Positions 1-7,400 of a stretch of 15,886 bases of DNA are shown here, in pieces (position 1 is the first letter of the stretch; each line of letters opens with the position of its first letter). The position numbers and the translations under genes are program-made. The DNA is from an uncultured Campylobacter sp. (GTDB lineage Bacteria > Campylobacterota > Campylobacteria > Campylobacterales > Campylobacteraceae), in contig NZ_CALJPG010000013.1 in assembly GCF_937980635.1 (NCBI RefSeq), positions 1-15,886 of the forward strand. The letters run 5' to 3'. The notes under the pieces are model-generated. The model made no database searches. It worked only from the letters and a program-made list of their open reading frames with translations, and was not told the DNA's origin.

Positions 1-1157
1 TTGGTACCATCGGTCACGTTGACCATGGTAAGACTACTTTGACAGCTGCTATTTCTGCTGTTCTTTCCAGGAAGGGTCTAGCCGAGCTAAAAGACTACGA
101 CAATATCGACAACGCTCCAGAGGAAAAAGAGCGCGGTATTACTATCGCTACGTCTCACATCGAATATGAGACCGAGAAACGTCACTATGCTCACGTTGAC
201 TGCCCAGGTCACGCCGACTACGTAAAAAATATGATTACCGGTGCGGCTCAGATGGACGGCGCTATTTTAGTTGTCTCTGCTGCAGATGGTCCTATGCCTC
301 AAACTCGCGAGCACATCTTGCTTTCTCGCCAGGTAGGCGTTCCTTATATCGTAGTTTTTCTAAACAAAACCGATATGGTTGATGATCCAGATCTTTTAGA
401 GCTAGTTGAAGAGGAAGTTAGAGATCTTTTAAAAGAGTATAAATTCCCTGGCGACGAGACCCCAATCATTAAGGGCTCTGCTCTTAAGGCTCTTGAGGAA
501 GCGAAAGCCGGACAAGACGGCGAATGGTCTGCAAAGATTATGGAGCTTATGGACGCGGTTGATAGCTACATTCCAACTCCTGTTCGCGATACTGATAAAG
601 ATTTCCTTCTTCCGATCGAAGATATTTTCTCGATTTCCGGTCGCGGTACCGTTGTAACCGGTAGAATCGAAAAAGGTATCGTTAAAGTTGGTGATACTAT
701 CGAGATCGTAGGTATTAAACCTACTCAGACTACTACCGTTACCGGCGTTGAGATGTTTAGAAAAGAGATGGATCAGGGTGAAGCAGGCGATAACGTAGGC
801 GTTTTATTACGCGGTACTAAGAAAGAGGAAGTAGAGCGTGGTATGGTTTTATGCAAACCAAAATCGATCACTCCTCATACTAAATTTGAGGGCGAGGTTT
901 ATATCCTAACTAAAGAAGAGGGCGGACGCCATACTCCATTCTTTAATAATTATAGACCGCAGTTTTACGTTCGTACGACAGATGTTACCGGTTCGATTAC
1001 CCTTCCTGAAGGAACCGAGATGGTTATGCCGGGCGACAACGTTAAAATTACCGTTGAGCTAATCGCTCCGATTGCTCTTGAGCAAGGTACTCGCTTCGCG
1101 ATTCGCGAAGGCGGTCATACCGTAGGCTCAGGCGTCGTTTCGAAAATCATCGCTTAA
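1..1157 (+). CDS. tuf: Translation elongation factor Tu (partial, 5' end outside window)
   Basis: EF-Tu is the cytoplasmic GTPase that delivers aminoacyl-tRNA to the ribosomal A site. The first whole codon is at base 3. About 15 N-terminal residues are missing if the usual 399-residue length holds, because 384 codons are present. With that numbering the P-loop GHVDHGKT is at 19-26, the effector region RGITIATSHIEY follows, DCPGH is at 81-85 and NKTD at 136-139, all intact. Domains II and III follow (about 213-300 and 303-399), ending VVSKIIA before TAA. There is no frameshift. The apparent TTG start at 39 lies inside the P-loop region and is not a start. A strong hairpin with a T-run follows at once, so tuf probably makes more transcript than the genes behind it. 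Identity is certain; which tuf copy this is, if there are several, cannot be seen. Confidence 0.98.
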   Translation, partial: GTIGHVDHGKTTLTAAISAVLSRKGLAELKDYDNIDNAPEEKERGITIATSHIEYETEKRHYAHVDCPGHADYVKNMITGAAQMDGAILVVSAADGPMPQTREHILLSRQVGVPYIVVFLNKTDMVDDPDLLELVEEEVRDLLKEYKFPGDETPIIKGSALKALEEAKAGQDGEWSAKIMELMDAVDSYIPTPVRDTDKDFLLPIEDIFSISGRGTVVTGRIEKGIVKVGDTIEIVGIKPTQTTTVTGVEMFRKEMDQGEAGDNVGVLLRGTKKEEVERGMVLCKPKSITPHTKFEGEVYILTKEEGGRHTPFFNNYRPQFYVRTTDVTGSITLPEGTEMVMPGDNVKITVELIAPIALEQGTRFAIREGGHTVGSGVVSKIIA

Positions 1158-1163
1158 TTTTTT

Positions 1164-1197
1164 GCAAGCGGAATTTTAAAATTCCGCTTGCTTTTTT
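1164..1197 (+). terminator. Intrinsic terminator or attenuator after tuf
   Basis: A perfect 28-base inverted repeat (1164-1191) starts six bases after the tuf stop. Each arm begins GCAAGCGGAATT and in RNA would leave a four-base UUAA loop. Six T's follow directly (1192-1197). This is the textbook rho-independent form. Only 15 bases separate the T-run from the rpmG start, with no room for a promoter between, so rpmG and later genes depend on read-through or on a promoter inside tuf. I infer partial rather than full termination. Confidence 0.88.
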
Positions 1198-1212
1198 ATT
1201 CAAGGAAACCAA

Positions 1213-1386
1213 ATGGCAAAGAATTCAAGTAGAGTAAAGGTCGGATTAAAATGCTCCGAAAGTGGCGATATTAACTATACTACTTATAAAAATAGCAAAA
1301 CTACGACCGAAAAACTAGAACTTAAAAAATATTGCCCTAGATTAAAAAAGCACACGCTTCATAAAGAAGTAAAGTTAAAAGGCTAA
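1213..1386 (+). CDS. rpmG: 50S ribosomal protein L33 with a degenerate zinc motif
   Basis: A 57-residue basic protein of the large ribosomal subunit. It starts at ATG 1213 with AAGGA at 1202-1206 as ribosome binding site and ends in TAA. The family core is plain: VGLKC, then TYKNSKTTTEKLELKKYCPR, then HTLHKEVKLKG. Zinc-binding (C+) L33 proteins carry two CxxC pairs. Here the first pair reads C14-S-E-S17 and the second Y-C41-P-R-L, so only two of four cysteines remain. The protein is probably zinc-free or binds weakly, an intermediate between the C+ and C- forms. It lies between the tuf terminator and tRNA-Trp, eight bases before the latter. Identity is firm; the loss of zinc is inferred from the residues. 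Confidence 0.96.
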   Translation: MAKNSSRVKVGLKCSESGDINYTTYKNSKTTTEKLELKKYCPRLKKHTLHKEVKLKG

Positions 1387-1393
1387 TTGTTAT

Positions 1394-1469
1394 AGGGCAA
1401 TAGCTCCAATGGTAGAGCGCCGGATTCCAAATCCGATGGTTGGGGGTTCGAATCCCTCTTGCCCTGCCA
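1394..1469 (+). tRNA. trnW: tRNA-Trp (anticodon CCA)
   Basis: The 76 bases fold as a standard cloverleaf: acceptor AGGGCAA pairing with TTGCCCT, D stem GCTC/GAGC, anticodon loop TTCCAAA with CCA, T loop TTCGAAT, discriminator G73 and an encoded CCA end at 1467-1469. G73 and CCA are tryptophan identity elements. The anticodon stem has a C27-A43 mismatch at its outer end, and the T stem has one G-T wobble. It sits inside a protein operon, seven bases after the rpmG stop and 12 bases before the secE start. Cutting it out would therefore split the shared transcript. Confidence 0.97.
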
Positions 1470-1481
1470 CGAGGATTGGGT

Positions 1482-1655
1482 ATGGAAAAAGTAAAAGAGT
1501 ATTATAAACAAGCAAAAGTAGAGTTAGATAAGGTAATTTTCCCGACTAAAGATCAGACTAAAACAGCATATATCTCTGTAGTCGTCGTAGTTGTAGTTAT
1601 CGCACTGTTTTTAGCGTTAGTGGATCTTATTATGTCCGCTTTGATAACGGCTTAA
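1482..1655 (+). CDS. secE: Preprotein translocase subunit SecE
   Basis: A 57-residue inner-membrane protein with the short one-helix form of SecE, which clamps SecY in the SecYEG channel. The amphipathic N-terminal part (1-28, with VELDKVIFPTKDQ) carries the conserved V-x-FPT motif at the cytoplasmic face. A single membrane helix follows (about 29-52) and contains seven valines in a row at 33-39. I chose ATG 1482 because GAGG at 1471-1474 precedes it and the family begins here. A longer frame from TTG 1440 would run through the tRNA and is rejected. The ribosome binding site abuts the tRNA CCA end. Fourteen bases separate secE from nusG, the usual partner gene. Confidence 0.95.
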   Translation: MEKVKEYYKQAKVELDKVIFPTKDQTKTAYISVVVVVVVIALFLALVDLIMSALITA

Positions 1656-1669
1656 GTAGGGATCGCAAT

Positions 1670-2200
1670 ATGGCAAATAAATGGTATGCGATACAAACTT
1701 ACGCCGGCAGCGAGATGGCGGTAAAGCGCGCAATAGAAGCGCTAAAGCAAGACGAAGCACTTGAGGCTAAGATCGGCGAAGTGCTAGTGCCTACCGAAGA
1801 TGTTATAGAGGTCAAAAATACAAAGCAAACCATTAAAGAACGTAGCTTATATCCAGGATATTGCTTTGCAAATTTAGATCTGGATACCACTTTATGGCAT
1901 AGAATTCAGATGTTACCTAAGGTCAGTCGCTTTATCGGCGAGGCTAAAAAGCCCTCTGCGTTACCGGAAAAAGATATCGAAATAATTCTAGAAAAGATTA
2001 ATAATCGCGAGGCTCCTAAGCCCAAGATTAATTTCGATGAGGGCGAGACGGTTAGGATCGTCGATGGACCTTTTGCTAATTTCAACGGCATCGTAGAAGA
2101 GTATGATATGATTCACGGCAAGCTTCGCCTCAATGTTTCGATCTTCGGACGAAGCACGCCGATTGAAATTTCATACTCGCAAGTTGAAAAGATTATTTAA
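1670..2200 (+). CDS. nusG: Transcription termination/antitermination protein NusG
   Basis: NusG binds the RNA polymerase clamp, suppresses pausing, and links polymerase to Rho or to ribosomal protein S10. The 176-residue sequence has the usual order: NGN domain (about 3-110, opening KWYAIQTYAGSE, with LYPGYCFANL at 60-69), a charged linker, and a KOW domain (about 125-160, with GETVRIVDGPFANFNGIVEE). Length is normal. The start at ATG 1670 has a modest TAGGG at 1657-1661 as ribosome binding site. The gene lies between secE and rplK, with 20 bases before rplK. Identity is certain. Confidence 0.98.
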   Translation: MANKWYAIQTYAGSEMAVKRAIEALKQDEALEAKIGEVLVPTEDVIEVKNTKQTIKERSLYPGYCFANLDLDTTLWHRIQMLPKVSRFIGEAKKPSALPEKDIEIILEKINNREAPKPKINFDEGETVRIVDGPFANFNGIVEEYDMIHGKLRLNVSIFGRSTPIEISYSQVEKII

Positions 2201-2220
2201 ATTTTATAAGGAGTAAATTT

Positions 2221-2646
2221 ATGGCTAAGAAAGTTGTTGGCGAAATCAAGCTGCAAATAGCGGCCGCAAAAGCAAATCCAAGCCCGCCAGTAGGTCCTGC
2301 GCTAGGTCAAAAGGGCGTTAATATTATGGAATTTTGCAAAGCGTTTAACGAACGAACCAAAGATATGGCGGGCTTCAACATTCCTGTTATCATCACAGTT
2401 TATGCTGATAAAAGCTTTACTTTCATCACTAAACAACCGCCTGCGACGGATTTGATCAAAAAAGCGGCGAAGATAGATAAGGGTTCGGACAACCCTCTTA
2501 AAAAGAAGGTGGCGTCCTTAACCAAGGCTCAGGTTTTAGAGATCGTCGAGAAAAAGATCGCCGATCTGAATACCAAAGATAGAGAGCAGGCGGCTAGGAT
2601 TATAGCGGGTTCGGCTCGTTCTATGGGTATTACGGTTACTGACTAG
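2221..2646 (+). CDS. rplK: 50S ribosomal protein L11
   Basis: L11 binds the GTPase-associated region of 23S rRNA at the base of the L12 stalk and, in the family, is needed for RelA-type stringent signalling. The 141 residues match the family length. The N-terminal domain carries P22-P23 within NPSPPVGPALGQKG, the thiostrepton-contact region. The C-terminal RNA-binding domain ends in the family signature around 122-138 (EQAARIIAGSARSMGI). The start at ATG 2221 follows a good AAGGAG at 2208-2213. The nusG-rplK-rplA order is standard and implies cotranscription. Confidence 0.98.
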   Translation: MAKKVVGEIKLQIAAAKANPSPPVGPALGQKGVNIMEFCKAFNERTKDMAGFNIPVIITVYADKSFTFITKQPPATDLIKKAAKIDKGSDNPLKKKVASLTKAQVLEIVEKKIADLNTKDREQAARIIAGSARSMGITVTD

Positions 2647-2654
2647 ACCTTTTG

Positions 2655-2678
2655 ACCGCTAAGGTTTAAAAAAGCGGT
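2655..2678 (+). other. Small inverted repeat between rplK and rplA
   Basis: ACCGCT (2655-2660) and AGCGGT (2673-2678) could form a six-base-pair stem around a 12-base loop in the 56-base spacer before rplA. No T-run follows, so it is not an intrinsic terminator. It lies 15 bases upstream of the GGAG ribosome binding site at 2693-2696. It might be a translation-control element or chance; nothing in it lets me name a ligand. Confidence 0.35.
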
Positions 2679-2702
2679 AGCACTTTAATTGCGGAGAAAT
2701 AT

Positions 2703-3404
2703 ATGCCAAAAAATTCAAAAAGATTCAACGAACTTTTAAAAAAAGTTGACGTAAATAAAATTTATAGCGTAGACGAAGCGGTAAGTACGGTAAAAACTCT
2801 AGCTTCTGCTAAATTTGACGAGACGGTAGAGATCGCTCTTAAATTAAACGTAGATCCAAGACATGCCGATCAGATGGTGCGCGGCTCGGTCGTTTTACCT
2901 GCCGGTACTGGCAAGAGCGTTCGAGTAGCCGTGATTGCAAAAGATGCAAAAGCTAGCGAGGCTAGCGAAGCGGGTGCCGATATCGTGGGTGCCGATGATC
3001 TAATTGAAGAGATTCAAAAAGGAAATATAAATTTCGACGTTCTTATCGCCACTCCAAATTTAATGGGACTAGTCGGTAAGGTAGGTCGTATTCTTGGTCC
3101 AAAAGGCGTTATGCCGAACCCTAAAACCGGTACCGTTACTATGGATGTTGCTCAGGCCGTTAAAAACGCTAAGGGTGGACAGGTAAACTTCCGCGTCGAT
3201 AAGCAGGGAAATATCCACGCAGGCCTTGGCAAGGCTAGCTTTAGCAAAGAGCAGCTTTTAGACAATCTTACGACGTTTATCAAAACCATAAATAAGCATA
3301 AGCCGGCGACTGCGAAGGGTAGATACGTAATTCATGCATCGCTTTCACTCACTATGAGCCCTGCGGTTACGCTGGATAATCAAGAAATAATCGATTTAAA
3401 ATAA
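2703..3404 (+). CDS. rplA: 50S ribosomal protein L1
   Basis: L1 forms the mobile stalk on the E-site side of the large subunit and, in characterised bacteria, also represses its own operon by binding mRNA. The 233 residues are full length. Domain I is split between the two ends of the chain and domain II lies in the middle, as is usual. The family signature falls at about 116-148, with ATPNLMGLVGKVGRILGPKG followed by MPNPKTGTVT. The start at ATG 2703 is preceded by GGAG at 2693-2696. The stop is followed by the long rplJ leader rather than by a tight junction. Confidence 0.98.
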   Translation: MPKNSKRFNELLKKVDVNKIYSVDEAVSTVKTLASAKFDETVEIALKLNVDPRHADQMVRGSVVLPAGTGKSVRVAVIAKDAKASEASEAGADIVGADDLIEEIQKGNINFDVLIATPNLMGLVGKVGRILGPKGVMPNPKTGTVTMDVAQAVKNAKGGQVNFRVDKQGNIHAGLGKASFSKEQLLDNLTTFIKTINKHKPATAKGRYVIHASLSLTMSPAVTLDNQEIIDLK

Positions 3405-3517
3405 AATTTTAAATTTTTATCTTAGATTGGAGATAGCTCAAGGTTTTTGACTTAATTGATCGAAATTTCAAAATTTCGATCGCTTGGCTTGAAATCACCG
3501 ATCGGAAAGGAGACCTA
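3405..3517 (+). promoter_or_regulatory. Structured rplJ leader, candidate L10 autoregulatory site
   Basis: This is the longest spacer in the window (113 bases). Three pairings are visible. TTGGAG (3427-3432) can pair with CTCAA (3437-3441), leaving one bulged G. A strong stem of 10 to 11 base pairs, GATCGAAATT...AATTTCGATC, spans 3458-3481. CCGATCGG at 3498-3505, next to the AAGGAG ribosome binding site (3507-3512), contains CGATCG, which can also pair with CGATCG at 3477-3482. The last two pairings exclude each other. In characterised bacteria L10-L12 binds its own leader to limit translation. The position and shape fit that, but the exact L10 motif is not proven here. Confidence 0.5.
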
Positions 3518-3997
3518 ATGACGAGAGACGAAAAATCAAAGATAGTAGCGGAGCTTGGCGAGGCTTTCAAAGCTAGCGAAGCTATAGTAATTTCCGATTT
3601 TAAAGGCCTTAGCGTTAAGCAGCTTGAAGATCTTAGAAATAGCGCGCGCGAAGCGGGCGTAAAGGTTCGGGTTATCAAAAATACCCTAGCCAATATCGCT
3701 TTAAAAAATGCCGAAAAAAACGGACTTAGCTTTAAAGATACCAATATCTTCTTATGGGGCGAGCAGCTTTCTGTATGTAAAGTAGCGGCTAAATTTGAAG
3801 AGAAAAATGAAATTTTTAAGCTTAAGACCGCTCATATCGATGGGGAAGTAGCCGGCGTAGATAAGGTTAGAGCGCTTTCGAAGATGCCTTCGAGAGACGA
3901 GCTTATCGCGATGTTACTTCAAGTATGGAATGCGCCGATTCAAAATTTTACGATCGGCTTAAATGCGCTTAAGCAGAAAAAAGAAGCTAGCGCTTAA
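3518..3997 (+). CDS. rplJ: 50S ribosomal protein L10
   Basis: L10 anchors the L12 dimers to 23S rRNA and so forms the base of the factor-binding stalk. The 159 residues are near the family norm. The N-terminal RNA-binding domain (1-120) contains the conserved DFKGLSV and VIKNTLANIAL segments. The C-terminal helix that carries L12 dimers runs from about 125 to the end and is short. The start at ATG 3518 follows AAGGAG at 3507-3512. Twenty bases separate its stop from rplL. The long leader ahead of it may hold its feedback control. Confidence 0.97.
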   Translation: MTRDEKSKIVAELGEAFKASEAIVISDFKGLSVKQLEDLRNSAREAGVKVRVIKNTLANIALKNAEKNGLSFKDTNIFLWGEQLSVCKVAAKFEEKNEIFKLKTAHIDGEVAGVDKVRALSKMPSRDELIAMLLQVWNAPIQNFTIGLNALKQKKEASA

Positions 3998-4017
3998 TTA
4001 AAATTTAGGAGAATAAA

Positions 4018-4398
4018 ATGGCAATTTCAAAAGAAGATGTTTTAGAGTATATCTCTAATCTTTCGGTGCTAGAGCTTAGCGAGTTAGTTAAAGAATTCGA
4101 AGAAAAATTCGGCGTAAGCGCAGCTCCGGTTATGGTAGCCGGCGGCGCAGCCGCTGGCGGCGCAGGCGCGGCAGCGGCTGAAGAGAAAACAGAATTCGAC
4201 GTCGTATTGCTTGATGCGGGCGATAAGAAAATCAACGTAATTAAAGTTGTTCGCGCCCTAACAGGTCTTGGTCTAAAAGAAGCCAAAGACGCTACCGAAG
4301 CTACTCCGTCCGTTCTTAAAGAGGGACTTAACAAAGAAGACGCCGAGAAGGCCAAAAAAGAACTTGAAGAAGCAGGCGCTAAAGTCGAACTCAAATAA
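4018..4398 (+). CDS. rplL: 50S ribosomal protein L7/L12
   Basis: L12 is the multi-copy stalk protein that recruits EF-Tu, EF-G and other GTPases. The 126 residues show the usual three parts: an N-terminal dimerisation domain binding L10 (1-35, SNLSVLELSELVKEFEEKFGV), an Ala/Gly hinge (about 41-54), and a C-terminal domain (58-126) with the factor-binding KINVIKVVRALTGLGLKEAK. The start at ATG 4018 has AGGAG at 4007-4011. L12 is needed at several copies per ribosome. The hairpins downstream of this gene fit a drop in transcription before rpoB. Confidence 0.98.
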   Translation: MAISKEDVLEYISNLSVLELSELVKEFEEKFGVSAAPVMVAGGAAAGGAGAAAAEEKTEFDVVLLDAGDKKINVIKVVRALTGLGLKEAKDATEATPSVLKEGLNKEDAEKAKKELEEAGAKVELK

Positions 4399-4401
4399 AT
4401 C

Positions 4402-4421
4402 GCGGAATTTTAAAATTTCGC
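4402..4421 (+). other. AT-core hairpin just after rplL
   Basis: Twenty bases reading GCGGAATTTT then AAAATTTCGC fold on themselves with one G-T wobble, three bases after the rplL stop. No T-run follows. It could protect the rplL mRNA 3' end or mark a processing site. It resembles the hairpin cores after tuf and before rplJ. Confidence 0.55.
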
Positions 4422-4431
4422 ATACAAATGT

Positions 4432-4464
4432 GTGCCGGTGCGTCGCATCGGCACTTCTTTCTTT
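4432..4464 (+). terminator. Attenuator hairpin between rplL and rpoB
   Basis: Bases 4432-4454 form a ten-pair stem (GTGCCGGTGC with GCATCGGCAC, one G-T wobble) closed by a three-base loop. It is followed by the T-rich TTCTTTCTTT at 4455-4464. It lies 24 bases before the rpoB start and acts, by its form, as an imperfect intrinsic terminator. In E. coli a partial terminator sits at the same boundary and lets most polymerases stop after rplL; equivalence here is inference. Confidence 0.75.
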
Positions 4465-4488
4465 AAAATACAACTACGAGGTAGTGGA

Positions 4489-7400
4489 ATGTTAAACAGC
4501 CTATATTCAGGAAATCGTCTTAGAGTGGATTTTTCAAAGGTTCCCAAAGACATCGAAATTCCGAATTTATTACAACTACAAAAGAAAAGTTTTGATCATT
4601 TTTTAAATCTTGATAACTCGGGTGGAGAAAGCGGCATAGAGAAGGTTTTCAAAGCCATTTTTCCTATCCACGACGCACAGAATAGACTAAGTATTGAATA
4701 CGTAAGTAGCGAAATTTCAAAGCCAAAGTATTCGATTAGAGAATGCATGGAGAGAGGTCTTACTTATTCGGTAAATTTAAAGATGAAGCTTCGTCTGCTC
4801 GTGCATGAGCGCGATGAAAAAACGGGCAAAAAAATCGGCGTAAAAGAGATCAAAGAGCAAGATATATTTATTCGCGACATTCCTCTAATGACCGATAGAA
4901 TTTCATTTATCATAAACGGCGTAGAGCGCGTAGTCGTAAATCAGCTGCACAGAAGCCCGGGCGTAATTTTCAAAGAGGAAGAGAGCCCTACGGTTTTAAA
5001 TAAACTCATCTACACCGCTCAAATAATACCGGATCGCGGCAGCTGGCTATACTTCGAATACGACGTAAAAGACGTACTATATGTGCGCATAAATAAAAGG
5101 CGCAAGGTTCCGATCACGATCCTATTTCGCGCACTCGGCTACAAAAAACAAGACATCATAAAATTATTTTATCCTATTAAGACGATCTATATTAAAAAAG
5201 GAAAATTCCTGACCGATTTCGATCCGAAAGAATACGCGGGCAGGCTCGATTACGACATTATAAACGAAAAGGGCGAAGTGCTTCATCAAGCAAGTAAGCG
5301 CCTAACATCCAAAAAAGCAGAGAAGTTAGCAGAGGACGGACTAAAGCTCATTGAGTATCCGGCTGAAATTTTAGCCGAGCGCTACCTAGCCGATGCCATC
5401 GTCGATAAAAACAGCGGCGAGGTGCTTTTTGATTCGCTAACTGCGCTAGATGAGGGCAAGCTAGCCAAGATCGCTAACACTGAGAAAAAATTTACGATCG
5501 CTAACGACCTAGCTAGCGGCGTAGATACTTCGATCATAAATTCCTTCATTCAAGACGCCGACGCGCTTAAGCTCTTGCAGCAAAGCGAAGGCGTAGACGA
5601 CGAGAACGATCTGGCTGCGATTAGAATTTACAAGGTTATGCGCCCGGGCGAGCCGGTGGTAAAAGAAGCGGCAAAGAGCTTCGTAAACGATCTATTTTTC
5701 AACCCGGAGCGCTACGATCTGACCAAGGTGGGCCGCATGAAGATGAACCACAAGCTGGGTATCGAGGCACCGGAGTACGTAACCGTGCTAACCAGCGAGG
5801 ATATTATCAAGACGGCGAAATATCTAATTAGAGTTAAAAACGGCGACGGCTTCATCGACGATCGCGATAATCTCGGAAACCGCCGCATCCGCTCGATCGG
5901 AGAGCTTTTGGCAAACGAGATGCACCTTGGATTTATCAAGGTTCAAAAGGCGATCAAGGATAAATTTACCGGCATTAGCGGAAATTTAGACGAGCTTATG
6001 CCGTATGATTTCGTAAACCCTAAAATCATCACCACTACGCTTATGGAATTTTTCACCGGTGGCCAGCTAAGCCAGTTTATGGATCAGACCAACCCGCTTA
6101 GCGAGGTTACGCATAAGCGCCGTCTATCTGCGCTGGGCGAGGGCGGACTAGTTAAAGAGCGCGCCGGCTTTGAGGTGCGCGATGTCCATCCTACGCACTA
6201 TGGTAGAATTTGCCCTATCGAGACGCCGGAGGGTCAAAATATCGGTCTGATCAATACCCTAGCAACCTATGCAAAGGTAAATGATCTAGGCTTTGTCGAG
6301 GCTCCGTATAAAAAGGTCGTAAACGGCAAGGTCACCGACGAGATCGTCTATCTTACCGCTACGCAAGAAGAGGGGCTCGTAATCGCTCCGGCGTCCGCTA
6401 AATTGGACGAAGAGGGCAATATCGTAGAGGAGCTTTTGGAGGTTAGAAAAGACGGCGAAAACATCATGGCTAAGCGCGAGGATATTTCGCTGATTGATCT
6501 TTGCTCTGGTATGGTCGCGGGCGTAGCGGCATCGTTGATCCCATTTTTGGAGCACGACGATGCTAACCGCGCGCTTATGGGCTCGAACATGCAGCGCCAA
6601 GCCGTACCGCTTCTGCACTCTACTGCCCCTATCGTAGGAACTGGCATGGAAGCGATAATCGCGCGCGATTCATGGGAAGCGATCAAAGCTAATCGCGACG
6701 GCGTCGTAGAAAAGGTTGATAATAAAAACATATTCATTTTGGGCGAAGATGAGAAGGGGCCGTTTATCGATCACTACTCGATGGAGAAAAATTTACGCAC
6801 TAACCAAAACACTACCTTTTCACAGCGTCCGATCGTGCGCAAAGGCGACGTGATAAAGGCGGGTCAAATCATAGCCGATGGTCCTAGCATGGACGGCGGC
6901 GAGCTTGCGATCGGTAAAAACGCCCTCATAGCTTTCATGCCGTGGCACGGCTACAATTACGAGGATGCCGTCGTCATGAGCGAAAAGATGATCCGCGCCG
7001 ACGAATACACCAGCGTGCATGTTTATGAAAAGGAGATCGAGGCTAGAGAGCTTAAAGACGGCGTGGAGGAGATCACGCGCGACATCCCTAATATCAAAGA
7101 GGAGGAACTTACTCATCTTGATGATAGTGGTATCGTAAAGATCGGCACTCACGTCAAACCAGGCATGATCTTGGTAGGCAAAGTAACTCCGAAGGGCGAG
7201 GTTAAGCCGACCCCAGAGGAGAGGCTTTTACGCGCGATCTTTGGAGAGAAGGCAGGGCATGTGGTAAATAAATCTCTCTATGCTACCGCTTCGATGGAAG
7301 GCGTGGTGATCGACGTTAAAATTTTTACCAAAAAGGGCTACGAGAAGGATCCACGCACGAACAAAGCCTATGAGGATGAAAAAACCGAGCTCGAAAGGGA

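Noticed and set aside
1440..1481. Upstream TTG start extending secE by 14 residues
   Set aside because: It runs through the tRNA-Trp 3' half; GAGG and the family N-terminus support ATG 1482.
1699..2091. Minus-strand frames opposite nusG
   Set aside because: Low-complexity Ser-rich translations with no start signals; shadows of nusG.
3447..3475. Possible promoter before rplJ with TTGACT at 3447-3452
   Set aside because: The -35 box is good, but at 17 bases the -10 would be AAAATT, and Campylobacter promoters depend on the -10 box.
4005..4394. Ala/Ser-rich minus-strand frame opposite rplL
   Set aside because: Its composition follows from the Ala/Gly/Glu codons of rplL read backwards.
4432..4488. 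GTG start extending rpoB by 19 residues
   Set aside because: The codons are the attenuator hairpin itself, have no ribosome binding site, and the family begins at ATG 4489 (MLNSLYSGNR).
6286..6737. Minus-strand open frames within rpoB
   Set aside because: They lie opposite conserved rpoB codons and show no ribosome binding site, known motif or family likeness.
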